Shown: in pieces, positions 16,857 through 25,806 of the stretch
Layout: every line of letters starts with the position of its first letter
Position numbering within the stretch: the first letter of the stretch is position 1
Assembly: GCA_003054495.1 (NCBI GenBank)
Contig: CP028514.1
Location: forward strand, 856,501-920,500
Length of the DNA stretch: 64,000 nucleotides
Direction: 5' to 3'
DNA from: Carboxydocella thermautotrophica
GTDB taxonomy: Bacteria > Bacillota > GCA-003054495 > Carboxydocellales > Carboxydocellaceae
Notes under the pieces: generated by a model
Told to the model about the DNA's origin: nothing
Seen by the model: only the letters and a program-made list of their open reading frames with translations
Databases searched by the model: none
Made by a program: the position numbers and the translations under genes

Positions 16857-18518
16857 ATGATGCTCCTCACCTTGTGTATCGAAAATTTTGCCCTGATTGA
16901 GAGGCTGGAACTGGAGCTGGCAGAAGGCTTCACTGTTTTTACCGGGGAGACCGGGGCTGGTAAGTCCATTATCATGGATGCCCTTGCCCTTTTGACCGGG
17001 GCTAGAGGGGCTACTGAATTTATCCGCCATGGGGCCCAGGAAACCAGAGTAAGCGGGGTTTTTTTGCCAGCTGACCGGGAAGGCTGGGTGGTAAAACTGC
17101 AGCAACAGGGGATTGAACCGGAGGAAGACGGCACTATTTTTCTGGAGAGGGTATTGAACCTGAATGGCCGCAGCCAGTGCCGCATTAATGGCCGTTTATT
17201 GCCTTTGAACCAGTATCGGGAGCTGATAGGTGGCCTGGCCGAGATTCATGCTCAGCACCAGCAGCAGTTTTTGCTCAGACCGGAACGGCACTTAGAACTG
17301 CTGGACCGTTATGCCGGGCGGGACCATTGCCAGCAGGTCAGGCAGCTTGCCCAATTGGCCCGGCGTTATCGCCAGCTGCTGGCAACAAAGGAGGAACTGC
17401 AGGCCAGCGGCCGGCAGCGCTGGCGGGAAATAGATTTACTCCGTTACCAGCTGCAGGAAATCGATAAGGCCCAGTTACAACCAGGGGAAGAGGAAGAACT
17501 GCTGGAAAGGGTACAATTACTGGGTCAGGCGGAGAGGTTGGCCCAGTCCTGTGGCAGGGCCTATGAACTGCTGGCGGCAGGAAGTGGCCGTCAGCCGGCT
17601 GCTTTGGACCTGCTGGCCCAGGTGATGGAGGAAGTGAAACAGCTGGCTCGCCTGCATCAGGGAGCAACTCCGCTGGCTACTGAGGTGGAGGAGTGCTATT
17701 ATCGCCTGGAAGAGCTGGCCCGGGAGCTGAGCCGTTATCAGGAAAAAATCGAGTTTGACCCGGAAGGGCTGGAACTGGCTCAGGAGCGACTGGATTTGAT
17801 TAAACAGCTCTGTAAGAAATATGGCAGTACGGTGACGGATGTGCTGGCTTACCGGGAACAGATCAAACTGGAGCTGAACAAACTGGAACAGGCGGAAGAG
17901 AATCTGGAGGAAATCCAGCTACAACTGGAACAGCTGGAACAAGAGGGGAAAGAGCTGGCAGAGGTGGTCAATGGGCAAAGAAGACAGGCCGCTATTCTCC
18001 TGGCCAGAGCGATTGAAAATCAATTAGCGGATCTGGCCATGGCCGGTTCCCGTTTCTCTGTCCAGCTGTCTCCAACGGAACACTGGAGCCAGAACGGTGG
18101 CAGCGATGCGGAATTTTTCCTCAGCCCCAACCCGGGAGAACCTCTGAAGCCCCTGGCCAAAATCGCTTCTGGTGGGGAATTATCCCGGATTTTACTGGCT
18201 TTACGCACTGTTTTGCTAACTGAGGAACCGGGAATCACCCTGGTTTTTGATGAAGTGGATGCTGGCTTGAGCGGGGCAGCAGCCCGCAAGGTAGGAGAAA
18301 AGCTGGCCCAGCTGGGCCAGCAGTATCAGGTCCTGAGCATCACCCACTCTCCGGCGGTAGCAGGTCTGGCTGATCAACATTTCTACATTTATAAAGAAGT
18401 AGTTGGGGAAAGAACTTTTACCCGGGTCAAAACTCTGGCAGCGGAGGAAAGGCTGACAGAACTGGCCCGCATGGTAGGTGGCGAACATACGGGAGAACTT
18501 CTGAAAGCGCAGGGCTAA
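16857..18518 (+). CDS. recN: DNA repair protein RecN
   Basis: SMC-like ATPase acting early in double-strand break repair. Residues 1-180 hold the N-terminal ATPase half with Walker A GETGAGKS near residue 31 and AEIHAQHQQQFLL. A glutamine/glutamate-rich coiled coil spans about residues 160-370. The C-terminal half has the ABC signature ASGGELSRILLAL and Walker B TLVFDEVDAGLSG, then the H-loop ITHSPAVAG. The 553 residues match the family. It follows argR after 9 bases. Confidence 0.97.
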   Translation: MMLLTLCIENFALIERLELELAEGFTVFTGETGAGKSIIMDALALLTGARGATEFIRHGAQETRVSGVFLPADREGWVVKLQQQGIEPEEDGTIFLERVLNLNGRSQCRINGRLLPLNQYRELIGGLAEIHAQHQQQFLLRPERHLELLDRYAGRDHCQQVRQLAQLARRYRQLLATKEELQASGRQRWREIDLLRYQLQEIDKAQLQPGEEEELLERVQLLGQAERLAQSCGRAYELLAAGSGRQPAALDLLAQVMEEVKQLARLHQGATPLATEVEECYYRLEELARELSRYQEKIEFDPEGLELAQERLDLIKQLCKKYGSTVTDVLAYREQIKLELNKLEQAEENLEEIQLQLEQLEQEGKELAEVVNGQRRQAAILLARAIENQLADLAMAGSRFSVQLSPTEHWSQNGGSDAEFFLSPNPGEPLKPLAKIASGGELSRILLALRTVLLTEEPGITLVFDEVDAGLSGAAARKVGEKLAQLGQQYQVLSITHSPAVAGLADQHFYIYKEVVGERTFTRVKTLAAEERLTELARMVGGEHTGELLKAQG

Positions 18519-18532
18519 GGCTCTGCGCTTTT

Positions 18533-18562
18533 GCATATTTAAGTCCCTGAGCAGGCAAACTA
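18533..18562 (+). promoter_or_regulatory. Sigma-G promoter of sleB-ypeB
   Basis: GCATA (18533-18537), an 18-base spacer and CAAACTA (18556-18562) fit the forespore sigma-G consensus (GHATR, N17-18, CANNNTA). sleB-ypeB belongs to the sigma-G regulon in Bacillus, which supports the call. Confidence 0.65.
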
Positions 18563-18589
18563 TGGTCGGAAAAGAATTGGCGGGAAAGG

Positions 18590-19303
18590 ATGAAAAAAAT
18601 GGAACGCAAAACCCTGCTAGGGATGCTGATGATCTTCCTCTTACTTCTGGGCTGGGGCTGGCACTGGGCAGAACAAAGTTTGCCAGCCATCTCCCGCACT
18701 CTGTTCTGGGGGAGCTCCGGGGCAGATGTAAGGTCTGTTCAAGCCAAACTCAAGGCCTGGGGGTATTACACGGGGCCAATTGACGGGATCTACGGGTCAT
18801 CGACCTGGACGGCGGTGAGAAAATTCCAGCGGGCTAATGGATTGACTCCTGATGGAGTAGTCGGGCCTGCCACTCTGAAAGCTATGGGCCTCTGGACTTC
18901 TCCAGCCAGGGCAGTGCGGACCACCACAACAATCAGCCGGGGGCTGATGCGGCGCAATGACCTGACTTTACTGGCTCGCCTGGTACAGGCTGAAGCTGGT
19001 GGGGAACCCTATGAAGGACAGGTAGCTGTAGCGGCAGTGGTTTTAAACCGGGTGGCCAGCCCCCTGTTTCCCAACACTATAGCTGATGTGATTTTTCAGC
19101 CTCTGGCCTTTGAGAGTGTGTCCAATGGACTGATTAATAGGCCGCCTTCAGCTACAGCCCTGCAGGCAGCCCGGGATGCCTTGAATGGCTATGATCCTAC
19201 CCAGGGAGCTCTCTTCTTCTGGAATCCCAGTAAACCGGTAAGCAGCTGGATCTGGTCCCGTCCGATTATTCGCCGGATTGGAGACCATGTGTTTGCGCGC
19301 TGA
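18590..19303 (+). CDS. sleB: Spore cortex-lytic enzyme SleB
   Basis: Lytic transglycosylase that degrades cortex peptidoglycan during germination. Residues about 8-26 are a signal/anchor helix (LLGMLMIFLLLLGWGW). Residues 40-100 hold a peptidoglycan-binding domain with two GxxGxxVxxVQ-type repeats (GSSGADVRSVQAKLKAWGYY). Residues 125-237 are the Hydrolase_2 domain (LARLVQAEAGGEPYEGQVAV, AVVLNRV, GALFFWNP), with the catalytic glutamate in QAEAGGE. It is directly followed by its partner ypeB. A sigma-G promoter lies upstream. Confidence 0.94.
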   Translation: MKKMERKTLLGMLMIFLLLLGWGWHWAEQSLPAISRTLFWGSSGADVRSVQAKLKAWGYYTGPIDGIYGSSTWTAVRKFQRANGLTPDGVVGPATLKAMGLWTSPARAVRTTTTISRGLMRRNDLTLLARLVQAEAGGEPYEGQVAVAAVVLNRVASPLFPNTIADVIFQPLAFESVSNGLINRPPSATALQAARDALNGYDPTQGALFFWNPSKPVSSWIWSRPIIRRIGDHVFAR

Positions 19304-19317
19304 GAGGAGATGATGGT

Positions 19318-20673
19318 ATGCGTGGACAGAGAATAGCGATTTTTTTGCTCAGTTTGGGCTTACTAGGAGTAGGCTGGTGGGGCTGGCAGCAAAAAATGAT
19401 GAAAGAGGATCTGGAAAAACTGTTAAGTAATCACTATCAGCGTTCCTTTTATAATTTAGCCGACCATGTAGGCAATGCCGAGATGCTACTGGGCAAAAGC
19501 CTGGTGGCAATGGATCCTAAGGCCAATGCGGCTATACTGGCTGACCTCTGGTATGAGGCGATCACTGCCCAGGAAAATCTGGGTCAGCTGCCATTGAGCA
19601 ATTCCACCACAGTTAAAACAGCCAAATTTCTAAACCAGCTAGGGGATTATGCCTATTTTCTCAATAAACGCAATGCTGAAGGCAAGTTACCGGGGAAGAA
19701 GGAAAGAGAGCAGCTGCAAAAACTCTATCGCCAGGCCCAGAAGCTGAATGCCGAATTGCAGGTGGCAGTCCAGGATGTGCAGGATGGGCGGGTTTATCTG
19801 GCCGAGGTGCGCCGGGAAAGCGGCAGTACCCTGGGGCGTCAGGCCCGTAAACCGCAGCCGCTGGATATGAAGCCAGTTGCCAAGGCAATGCAGGATACAC
19901 CTGCATTAATCTACGATGGGCCTTTTTCCGAACATTTAGAACGGGCCTTGCCGCGGGGCTTAAGCGGGGAAAATATCACCCTGGCCCGCGCTATGGATAT
20001 TGCTCGCAGTTTTATTGATGGTCAGGGCAAGGTCTGGGAAGTGCGGACTAAAGGGGATGTCAGGGGGAAAATCCCCGCCTTCAGTCTAGAACTGGTGCCG
20101 GCCGGGAAAACCTCAGAAGAACGGATAATTATGGACATTAGCAAAAAAGGCGGTAAAGTTATCTGGATGCTACACCGGCGCAAATTGGCTGAACCCGTAC
20201 TCTCGGCTGAGGAGGCGGAAAAACGGGCAGTAGCTTTTGCCCGCTTGCGGGGTTATGATAACCTGGCACCCACTTATGTTTTACGGGAAGACGGAATTGC
20301 CACGGTGGCCCTGGTGGCGGTTCAGGACGGGGTGTTGCTTTATCCTGATCTGGTAAAGATCAAGGTAGCCCTGGACAATGGACAAATCCTCGGCTTTGAG
20401 GCTACTGGTTATCTGATGTCCCATATTCAGCGCCAGTTGCCCCCTGTCCTGGTTAAACCGGAAGCTATCAAGAAAAAACTGCCTCCGGAGCTGAAAGTGG
20501 AACATATTAAGCTGGCTTTGATTCCCACTCCCAGTCGCAATGAAATTCTCTGCTGGGAAGTGAAAGGCAAACTGGCAGGCGAATTGTATTATGAATATTT
20601 TAATGTAAAAAATGGTAGTGTCGAAAAGGTTTTAAAGGTGATTGAGACACAATTTGGTTCACTGACCATGTAA
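19318..20673 (+). CDS. ypeB: Germination protein YpeB
   Basis: Inner-spore-membrane partner that SleB needs for stability and localisation. Residues 5-27 are a membrane anchor (IAIFLLSLGLLGVGWWGW). The N-terminal region has SFYNLADHVGNAEMLLGKSL, characteristic of YpeB, and the C-terminal half contains PepSY-like repeats (LSAEEAEKRAVAFARLRGYD, VRTKGDVRG). The 451 residues match the Bacillus protein. It starts 14 bases after sleB and ends at a terminator. Confidence 0.93.
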   Translation: MRGQRIAIFLLSLGLLGVGWWGWQQKMMKEDLEKLLSNHYQRSFYNLADHVGNAEMLLGKSLVAMDPKANAAILADLWYEAITAQENLGQLPLSNSTTVKTAKFLNQLGDYAYFLNKRNAEGKLPGKKEREQLQKLYRQAQKLNAELQVAVQDVQDGRVYLAEVRRESGSTLGRQARKPQPLDMKPVAKAMQDTPALIYDGPFSEHLERALPRGLSGENITLARAMDIARSFIDGQGKVWEVRTKGDVRGKIPAFSLELVPAGKTSEERIIMDISKKGGKVIWMLHRRKLAEPVLSAEEAEKRAVAFARLRGYDNLAPTYVLREDGIATVALVAVQDGVLLYPDLVKIKVALDNGQILGFEATGYLMSHIQRQLPPVLVKPEAIKKKLPPELKVEHIKLALIPTPSRNEILCWEVKGKLAGELYYEYFNVKNGSVEKVLKVIETQFGSLTM

Positions 20674-20682
20674 AAATTTGCT

Positions 20683-20712
20683 GCAGGCTTTTTAGCCTGC
20701 ATTTGTTTTTCT
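20683..20712 (+). terminator. Terminator of sleB-ypeB
   Basis: GCAGGCT (20683-20689) pairs with AGCCTGC (20694-20700), followed by ATTTGTTTTT. Confidence 0.85.
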
Positions 20713-20732
20713 TTCCCTGTTTTAAAGCGGCA

Positions 20733-20762
20733 GTATAAGAAAATAAGGAACAGGACAAGTTA
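20733..20762 (+). promoter_or_regulatory. Sigma-G promoter of spoIVB
   Basis: GTATA (20733-20737), an 18-base spacer and CAAGTTA (20756-20762) fit the sigma-G pattern with exactly the same spacing as the sleB promoter. spoIVB is forespore-expressed in Bacillus. Confidence 0.6.
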
Positions 20763-20832
20763 TGATTAGCCGCAAAAATCGCTTAAAGGAGGTGTCATTT
20801 AAAGCAATCAGGTCATAAAGGAGGGAAATAGG

Positions 20833-22098
20833 GTGAGGAAAGGTATTTTGCTGGTTTTCCTGCTGATTTCCGCCTTCATTCAGGCTCCAGTCCATTATTT
20901 TTCCGCTTTGCCTACCGCCCAGCAAGCAGTGGTGGGAGAAAAACTTACCCTCGCCATCAACTGGCCTAAAACCTGGCAGCGCTTTTTGCAAATCGTTAAT
21001 GTTAATTACTCACCGGCTATTTCCTTGCAACAGGGTCAACCGGTTGCCAGAGAACCGGGAGAAGCCGAACTGGCGGTAAAATTGTTTGGGTTTTTACCGT
21101 TGCATCGCTTTACTGTCAGGGTTCTGCCGGAGATGCATTTGATACCCGGGGGACAGTCTATCGGAGTATTATTAAAATCCAGGGGTGTAATGGTAGTAGG
21201 TTATGCACCTATTACCAGTGAGGGGGAAGAAAAAATATATCCGGGCCGGGATGCCGGGGTGTTAATTGGAGATACCATTCTGGCTATCAATGGGAAAAAT
21301 ATTAACAATGAGAAGGAAATGGCAGAGATAATTACACAAATTGGGCAAAAAGGAGAAAAAGCTATCCTTACTATTGAACGGCGCGGTACCCGGTTACAGG
21401 TGGCCGTAACTCCGCGTTTTTGTCCCGAAACCCAGAGTTATCGGATTGGTTTATACATTCGGGATAGTGCTTCTGGAGTTGGCACTCTTACTTTTATTGA
21501 ACCCAAAAAAGCTTATTTTGGTGCCCTGGGTCATATAATAGCCGATAGTGATACCAGTGAACCCATTGACATCCGGGAAGGCAAGATTGTACGAGCAGTA
21601 GTACAGGCCATTCATAAAGGCAAAGAAGGATTTCCTGGAGAAAAATTGGGAGTTTTTGTGGACGATGGCAGCTGGTGGGGTGAAATTACCCATAACACTC
21701 AGGTGGGTATTTTTGGCAGGATTTATGGCAAGTTTCCTGCCAGCCGGCCTCTGCCAGTAGTAAGCAATAACCAGGTAGAAACAGGACCGGCCCAAATTTT
21801 AACAGTTATAAATGGCGAAAAAGTAGAAGCCTTTACCATCAAAATAAAAAAATTGTTGCCCCCTGATCGACCGGATGGTAAGGGAATGGTGGTGGAAATT
21901 ACCGATCCCAGGCTTTTAAAAGAAACAGGCGGAATCATTCAGGGTATGTCTGGTAGCCCCATAATCCAAAAAGGTCGAATTGTGGGAGCGGTTACTCATG
22001 TTTTAGTCAATAATCCCCGTCTGGGTTATGGATGTTATATCGAAAAAATGTTAGAAGAAGCGGGCCTTGTCGAAACCTGGAAAAAAGCCGCCAGTTAG
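20833..22098 (+). CDS. spoIVB: SpoIVB peptidase, S55 family
   Basis: Forespore-secreted serine protease that activates pro-sigma-K processing by cleaving SpoIVFA. A short N-terminal hydrophobic anchor (ILLVFLLISAFIQAPV) is followed by a PDZ domain at about residues 100-200 (GRDAGVLIGDTILAINGKNI) and the S55 protease domain. The active serine lies in IIQGMSGSPIIQ near residue 373-375, and the histidine region is FGALGHIIADSD. Start is GTG after AAGGAGGGAAATAGG. The 421-residue length is typical. It lies directly upstream of spo0A, the conserved order in endospore formers. Confidence 0.96.
   Translation: MRKGILLVFLLISAFIQAPVHYFSALPTAQQAVVGEKLTLAINWPKTWQRFLQIVNVNYSPAISLQQGQPVAREPGEAELAVKLFGFLPLHRFTVRVLPEMHLIPGGQSIGVLLKSRGVMVVGYAPITSEGEEKIYPGRDAGVLIGDTILAINGKNINNEKEMAEIITQIGQKGEKAILTIERRGTRLQVAVTPRFCPETQSYRIGLYIRDSASGVGTLTFIEPKKAYFGALGHIIADSDTSEPIDIREGKIVRAVVQAIHKGKEGFPGEKLGVFVDDGSWWGEITHNTQVGIFGRIYGKFPASRPLPVVSNNQVETGPAQILTVINGEKVEAFTIKIKKLLPPDRPDGKGMVVEITDPRLLKETGGIIQGMSGSPIIQKGRIVGAVTHVLVNNPRLGYGCYIEKMLEEAGLVETWKKAAS
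22068..22074 (+). promoter_or_regulatory. Spo0A box upstream of spo0A
   Basis: Exact TGTCGAA within the 3' end of spoIVB, about 64 bases before the sigma-H -35 of spo0A. Autoregulation is inferred from the Bacillus model. Confidence 0.4.
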
Positions 22099-22114
22099 GC
22101 GGTAAATTTTTTTG
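22088..22114 (+). terminator. Terminator overlapping the spoIVB stop
   Basis: CCGCC (22088-22092) pairs with GGCGG (22098-22102); the loop contains the spoIVB stop codon, and TTTTTTTG follows. Confidence 0.6.
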
Positions 22115-22137
22115 TAGAAATTGTTTATGCAATAAAA

Positions 22138-22166
22138 GCAGGAATAACCAGTCTAGCGTCGAATGG
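22138..22166 (+). promoter_or_regulatory. Sigma-H promoter of spo0A with overlapping Spo0A-box-like site
   Basis: GCAGGAATA (22138-22146), an 11-base spacer and GTCGAATGG (22158-22166) match the sigma-H consensus at all core positions; the final two bases differ from W. A Spo0A-box variant CGTCGAA (22157-22163) overlaps the -10. Bacillus spo0A is likewise induced from a sigma-H promoter. Confidence 0.75.
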
Positions 22167-22215
22167 AATTATAGACAATAAAAAGAAAAAGAAGTGGTGT
22201 ACAGGGGGCGAAAAG

Positions 22216-22989
22216 ATGATGTACAAAGATGTGAAAATCCTCTTAGTTGATGATAACCGGGAATTTTGTGATATGTTGAGCAAACACCTGACCCGGGATG
22301 AGGATTTCATTCTGGTCGGAGTAGCTCATAATGGACTGGAAGCTCTGGAACTAATCCAATCGGAGCAACCAGATTTAATCATTCTGGATTTAATTATGCC
22401 TCATTTGGATGGGATTGGGGTACTGGAAAGAATGCAGACCCTGGATCTGCCGAAGCGGCCAAAAATTTTAATGCTTACCGCTTTTGGTCAGGAAACCGTG
22501 ACCCAGAAGGCAATGCAGCTGGGGGCAGATTATTACCTGTTGAAACCCTTTGATTTCAATGTTTTAAGCCATCGCATCAGGCAAATGGTGGACACCGGCT
22601 ATACCATTCCTGCCTATACTCCTGTCGCCAAAACCAAAAACCTGGATGTGCTGGTGACCAACATCATCCATGAAATGGGAGTACCTGCCCATATCAAGGG
22701 ATATCAATATTTACGGGAAGCTATTTTGATGGTGGTGGACCATGTCCATTTGTTAGGAGCGATTACCAAGGAACTCTATCCTGCCATTGCTGAGAAATAC
22801 AATACCACTCCTAGCCGGGTGGAAAGAGCCATTCGCCATGCTATTGAGCTGGCCTGGGACCGGGGCAATGTGGAGATGATGAACAAGTTCTTCGGTTACA
22901 CAGTTAATAATGAAAGGGGCAAACCCACAAATAGTGAGTTTATCGCTATGATAGCCGATAAACTGCGTATAACTGCCAAAGTTAGCTAA
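22216..22989 (+). CDS. spo0A: Sporulation master regulator Spo0A
   Basis: Response regulator that commits the cell to sporulation when phosphorylated. Residues 1-125 are the receiver domain with acidic residues D12, D13 and the phosphoacceptor D58 ([13 protein letters not shown]); the switch lysine is in LLKPFD. Residues 150-257 are the sigma-A-contacting DNA-binding domain, with the recognition helix [20 protein letters not shown] and the adjacent FFGYTV. Start is ATG at 22216 or 22219. It has its own sigma-H promoter and terminator. Confidence 0.98.
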   Translation: MMYKDVKILLVDDNREFCDMLSKHLTRDEDFILVGVAHNGLEALELIQSEQPDLIILDLIMPHLDGIGVLERMQTLDLPKRPKILMLTAFGQETVTQKAMQLGADYYLLKPFDFNVLSHRIRQMVDTGYTIPAYTPVAKTKNLDVLVTNIIHEMGVPAHIKGYQYLREAILMVVDHVHLLGAITKELYPAIAEKYNTTPSRVERAIRHAIELAWDRGNVEMMNKFFGYTVNNERGKPTNSEFIAMIADKLRITAKVS

Positions 22990-22991
22990 GA

Positions 22992-23022
22992 CAGCGAGGC
23001 TTGCCCTCGCTGCTCTTTTTTG
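22992..23022 (+). terminator. Terminator of spo0A
   Basis: AGCGAGG (22993-22999) pairs with CCTCGCT (23005-23011), followed by GCTCTTTTTT. Confidence 0.88.
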
Positions 23023-23078
23023 CAAGGAGTTGCATAGAGGTAGTAAATAGGGTAAAATCTTTTTGAGGTGAAAAAACC

Positions 23079-24203
23079 ATGGAAATCAAGGGCATTGCCC
23101 GTGTGGATAAAAAAACCAAGAACCTGGCCAAAAGAATCAAACCAGGAGAAATTGCGGTTATCAATCACCAGGATCTGGACGAAGTGGCAGCCATGAGCCT
23201 GGTTAAAGCCCGGGTAAAAGCGGTGGTCAATGCTGCAGCCAGTATCTCCGGCCGTTATCCCAACCTGGGGCCCAGGGCCCTTTTGCAAAACGGAATCCCC
23301 CTGATTGACCTGGCCGGGGAAAGTATCATGGAAACCCTGCGGGAAGGGCAACAGGTGCTGATAAAAGAGAACGGGGAAATTTGGGTGGGCGATAAATTGG
23401 CCGGTTTTGGGCAATGGCTGACTATTGATGAGGTGGAACGGCAGCTGGCCAATGCCAAGGCCAATATCGCCGGGGTTCTCAAGGATTTCCTGGAAAATAC
23501 CCTGCAGTATGCCGAGAAGGAACAGGGATTGATTCTGGGGGAAGTGGCTATTCCGGAAACCAGGACTCAGTTTGCTGGTCGGCATGCCCTGATCGTAGTG
23601 CGGGGGCAGAATTACCGGGAAGATTTGCTGGCTATTAAAAGCTATATCGATGAAGTTAAACCGGTGCTAATCGGTGTGGACGGTGGTGCTGATGCCCTGG
23701 TGGAGTTTGGTTATTGCCCTGATGTGATTGTAGGGGACATGGACTCCATTTCTGATGAAACCCTGGCCTGTGGGGCAGAGTTGATCGTTCATGCCTATCC
23801 TGACGGTCGGGCGCCTGGGCTGGCCCGAGTGCAGCGACTGGGTCTTGAGGCCAGAACTTTTCCCGCTCCTGGCACCAGTGAGGATATAGCCATGCTACTG
23901 GCCTATGAAAAAGGTGCTGAATTGCTGGTAGCGGTGGGTACCCATTCCAATTTCATCGATTTTCTGGAAAAAGGCAGAAAAGGGATGGCCAGCACTTTTC
24001 TGGTGCGTCTGAAAGTGGGGTCCATTCTGGTAGATGCGCGGGGTGTAAATCGGCTTTATCGGCACCGGCTCAAACCCAGGCATGTGGTGGAAATCGTGGT
24101 GGCGGCCCTTATTCCCATCTTTATTATTATCGTCACGGCACCCGCTACCCGCGAGCTGGCGCGCTTGATGTATTTGCAGCTTAAATTACTGCTGGGGATT
24201 TAA
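23079..24203 (+). CDS. steA: SteA-like protein, putative cytokinetic ring component
   Basis: A 374-residue protein related to actinobacterial SteA and to thiamine pyrophosphokinase. Residues about 165-300 hold the TPK-like part with VGVDGGADALVEFGYCPDVI (here preceded by a lysine-rich stretch) and VGDMDSISD, but not the full thiamine-binding set. A C-terminal hydrophobic segment (VVEIVVAALIPIFIIIVTA) would anchor it in the membrane. In Corynebacterium, SteA and SteB act together in cell separation; here steA is followed immediately by an MctB/SteB-like gene, supporting the assignment. RBS GAGGTG. Role in this organism unproven. Confidence 0.82.
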   Translation: MEIKGIARVDKKTKNLAKRIKPGEIAVINHQDLDEVAAMSLVKARVKAVVNAAASISGRYPNLGPRALLQNGIPLIDLAGESIMETLREGQQVLIKENGEIWVGDKLAGFGQWLTIDEVERQLANAKANIAGVLKDFLENTLQYAEKEQGLILGEVAIPETRTQFAGRHALIVVRGQNYREDLLAIKSYIDEVKPVLIGVDGGADALVEFGYCPDVIVGDMDSISDETLACGAELIVHAYPDGRAPGLARVQRLGLEARTFPAPGTSEDIAMLLAYEKGAELLVAVGTHSNFIDFLEKGRKGMASTFLVRLKVGSILVDARGVNRLYRHRLKPRHVVEIVVAALIPIFIIIVTAPATRELARLMYLQLKLLLGI

Positions 24204-24224
24204 CTGGAGAGGAGTCTTAAGGCA

Positions 24225-25169
24225 ATGTTTGATTTGCGCTACCATATAGTTTCCCTGGTAGCTGTCTTTTTGGCCCTGGGGATAGGGATTCTGATTGGCT
24301 CTGCCATGGAAACGGATAATACCCTGATCCAGCAACAAAAGGTATTGACCGATCGCCTGGCGGCTGATCTGGAAAAACTGCGGGGTGAAAACAAGGAGGC
24401 CATGGAAAAACTGGCCAAAGAGCAAAAGGAATCGGCACAACAAGAGGAATTTGTGAAAGAAGTTCTGCCGGTTTTGATTAAAAATCGCCTGACTGGCTAC
24501 CGGGTGGCCATAATCGATACCGGTGATTATGGCTTTAATGATGACTTGCTGGATATTTTGAAAAAGGCAGGGGCGGTGGTAACCAGCACTTCGGTGCTAA
24601 GCCGGGATTTCGTGCTGGCTGATCCGCAATTACAAAAGGAAGTAGCGGCTTTTCTGGGAGTAGACCCCAACAGCCAGGCGGCCATAGTTAAGGAAATGAC
24701 CTGGCAGGTAACCCGGGGTCTGGTAGTTGGAGATAATCTGGCGGTCATCAAGTTTCTGACCGATAAGAAACTGCTTAAAATTACAGGAGCCTACGGGCAG
24801 CCGCTGCAAGGGGTGATTATTATCGGAGGCAGTCAGCAACCCCAGACCGCTCAGTTCCGGGTAGAGAATATTGATTTGCCCCTGATTGAAGCCCTGCAGC
24901 AAAAAGGGATCGAAATTTTCGGAACCGAATATTCCAGGGTGGCAGTTTCCTACATGAAAAATTATCAGCGTTATAAGATTTCCACTATTGATAATATCGA
25001 TACTCCCATGGGCCAGGTAGCACTGGTAGCAGCCATGGAAGGACGGCCCGGGGATTATGGTATCAAGGCAACTGCCGGCCGGCTGTTGCCGGATTTGAAC
25101 AGGGAGGTTAAAAGGATTGTCTTGCCAGGATCGGTACCAGGTGCTGGTGTTAGTACCAGCCCACAATGA
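24225..25169 (+). CDS. steB: SteB/MctB-like membrane-anchored protein
   Basis: A 314-residue protein annotated in databases as copper transporter MctB family. It starts FDLRYHIVSLVAVFLALGIG then ILIGSAM, a single membrane helix diagnostic of the family, followed by a coiled coil (residues about 35-85) and a soluble extracytoplasmic domain. No copper-binding cluster is evident (few cysteines or methionines), so the SteB cell-division role is more likely given the SteA partner next to it. Its last 53 bases overlap the glycosyltransferase gene. Confidence 0.8.
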   Translation: MFDLRYHIVSLVAVFLALGIGILIGSAMETDNTLIQQQKVLTDRLAADLEKLRGENKEAMEKLAKEQKESAQQEEFVKEVLPVLIKNRLTGYRVAIIDTGDYGFNDDLLDILKKAGAVVTSTSVLSRDFVLADPQLQKEVAAFLGVDPNSQAAIVKEMTWQVTRGLVVGDNLAVIKFLTDKKLLKITGAYGQPLQGVIIIGGSQQPQTAQFRVENIDLPLIEALQQKGIEIFGTEYSRVAVSYMKNYQRYKISTIDNIDTPMGQVALVAAMEGRPGDYGIKATAGRLLPDLNREVKRIVLPGSVPGAGVSTSPQ

Positions 25170-25806
25170 GGAAAAAAAGATAGCTGCTACGGTTAAAAGC
25201 GCTTTGACCATTCCGGGAGTGACCCGGGTAGTGGTGGTGGATGATGCTTCTACTGATCGCACAGCTGAACTGGCCGAGGCGGCTGGAGCAGAGGTGATTC
25301 GCCTCTCCCGCAATCTGGGAAAAGGAGGAGCTCTTAACCGCGGATTGAAAGAATTCCGGGAAGATTTGCTTTTGCTACTTGATGGCGATCTGGGGGAAAC
25401 AGCGGCTGAAGGGGTTAAATTGCTGACTCCTTTACTGGAGGGACGGGCGGAGATGACCATTGCCCGTTTTCCCAGGGCCAGCAAAAAAGGGGGCTTTGGG
25501 CTGGTCAAAGGCCTGGCCCGCTGGGGGATCCAGCGTTTAAGTGGCTACCTGCCCCAGGCCCCATTATCCGGACAGCGCGGGCTAACCCGGAAGGCGATGG
25601 AGACGGCAGGCGGTTTCGCTGAAGGTTATGGTGTGGAGGTAGCTTTGACGGTGGCGGTAGCCCGGGCGGGACTGCCCATTCTGGAGGTAGAATGCGCCAT
25701 GACCCATGATGAGACCGGTCGTGATTTGGCCGGTTTTTGGCACCGGGGACGGCAGTTCTATCACGTAGCGCGCACCCTCTGCTATTTGCACAGGAGGTAT
25801 AGATAA
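25117..25806 (+). CDS. Family 2 glycosyltransferase
   Basis: A 229-residue GT-A fold enzyme. The N-terminus VLVLVPAHNEEKKIAATVKS and the nucleotide-sugar motif VVVDDASTDRT are typical; LLLLDGDLG replaces the usual DxD, and PLSGQRGLTRKA with GYGVEVALTVAVA follows. No membrane helices, so it is a soluble GT like GpgS/DPM1 relatives. Start TTG after GGGAGGTTAAAAGG, overlapping steB in another frame by 53 bases; this tight packing and the 1-base overlap with the following MraY-like gene point to one operon for envelope glycan assembly. Acceptor and donor unknown. Confidence 0.82.
   Translation: MSCQDRYQVLVLVPAHNEEKKIAATVKSALTIPGVTRVVVVDDASTDRTAELAEAAGAEVIRLSRNLGKGGALNRGLKEFREDLLLLLDGDLGETAAEGVKLLTPLLEGRAEMTIARFPRASKKGGFGLVKGLARWGIQRLSGYLPQAPLSGQRGLTRKAMETAGGFAEGYGVEVALTVAVARAGLPILEVECAMTHDETGRDLAGFWHRGRQFYHVARTLCYLHRRYR

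Noticed and set aside
20762-20818. Short open frame of 18 codons before spoIVB
   Set aside because: Its ATG overlaps the sigma-G -10 box, so it would start upstream of the transcript.
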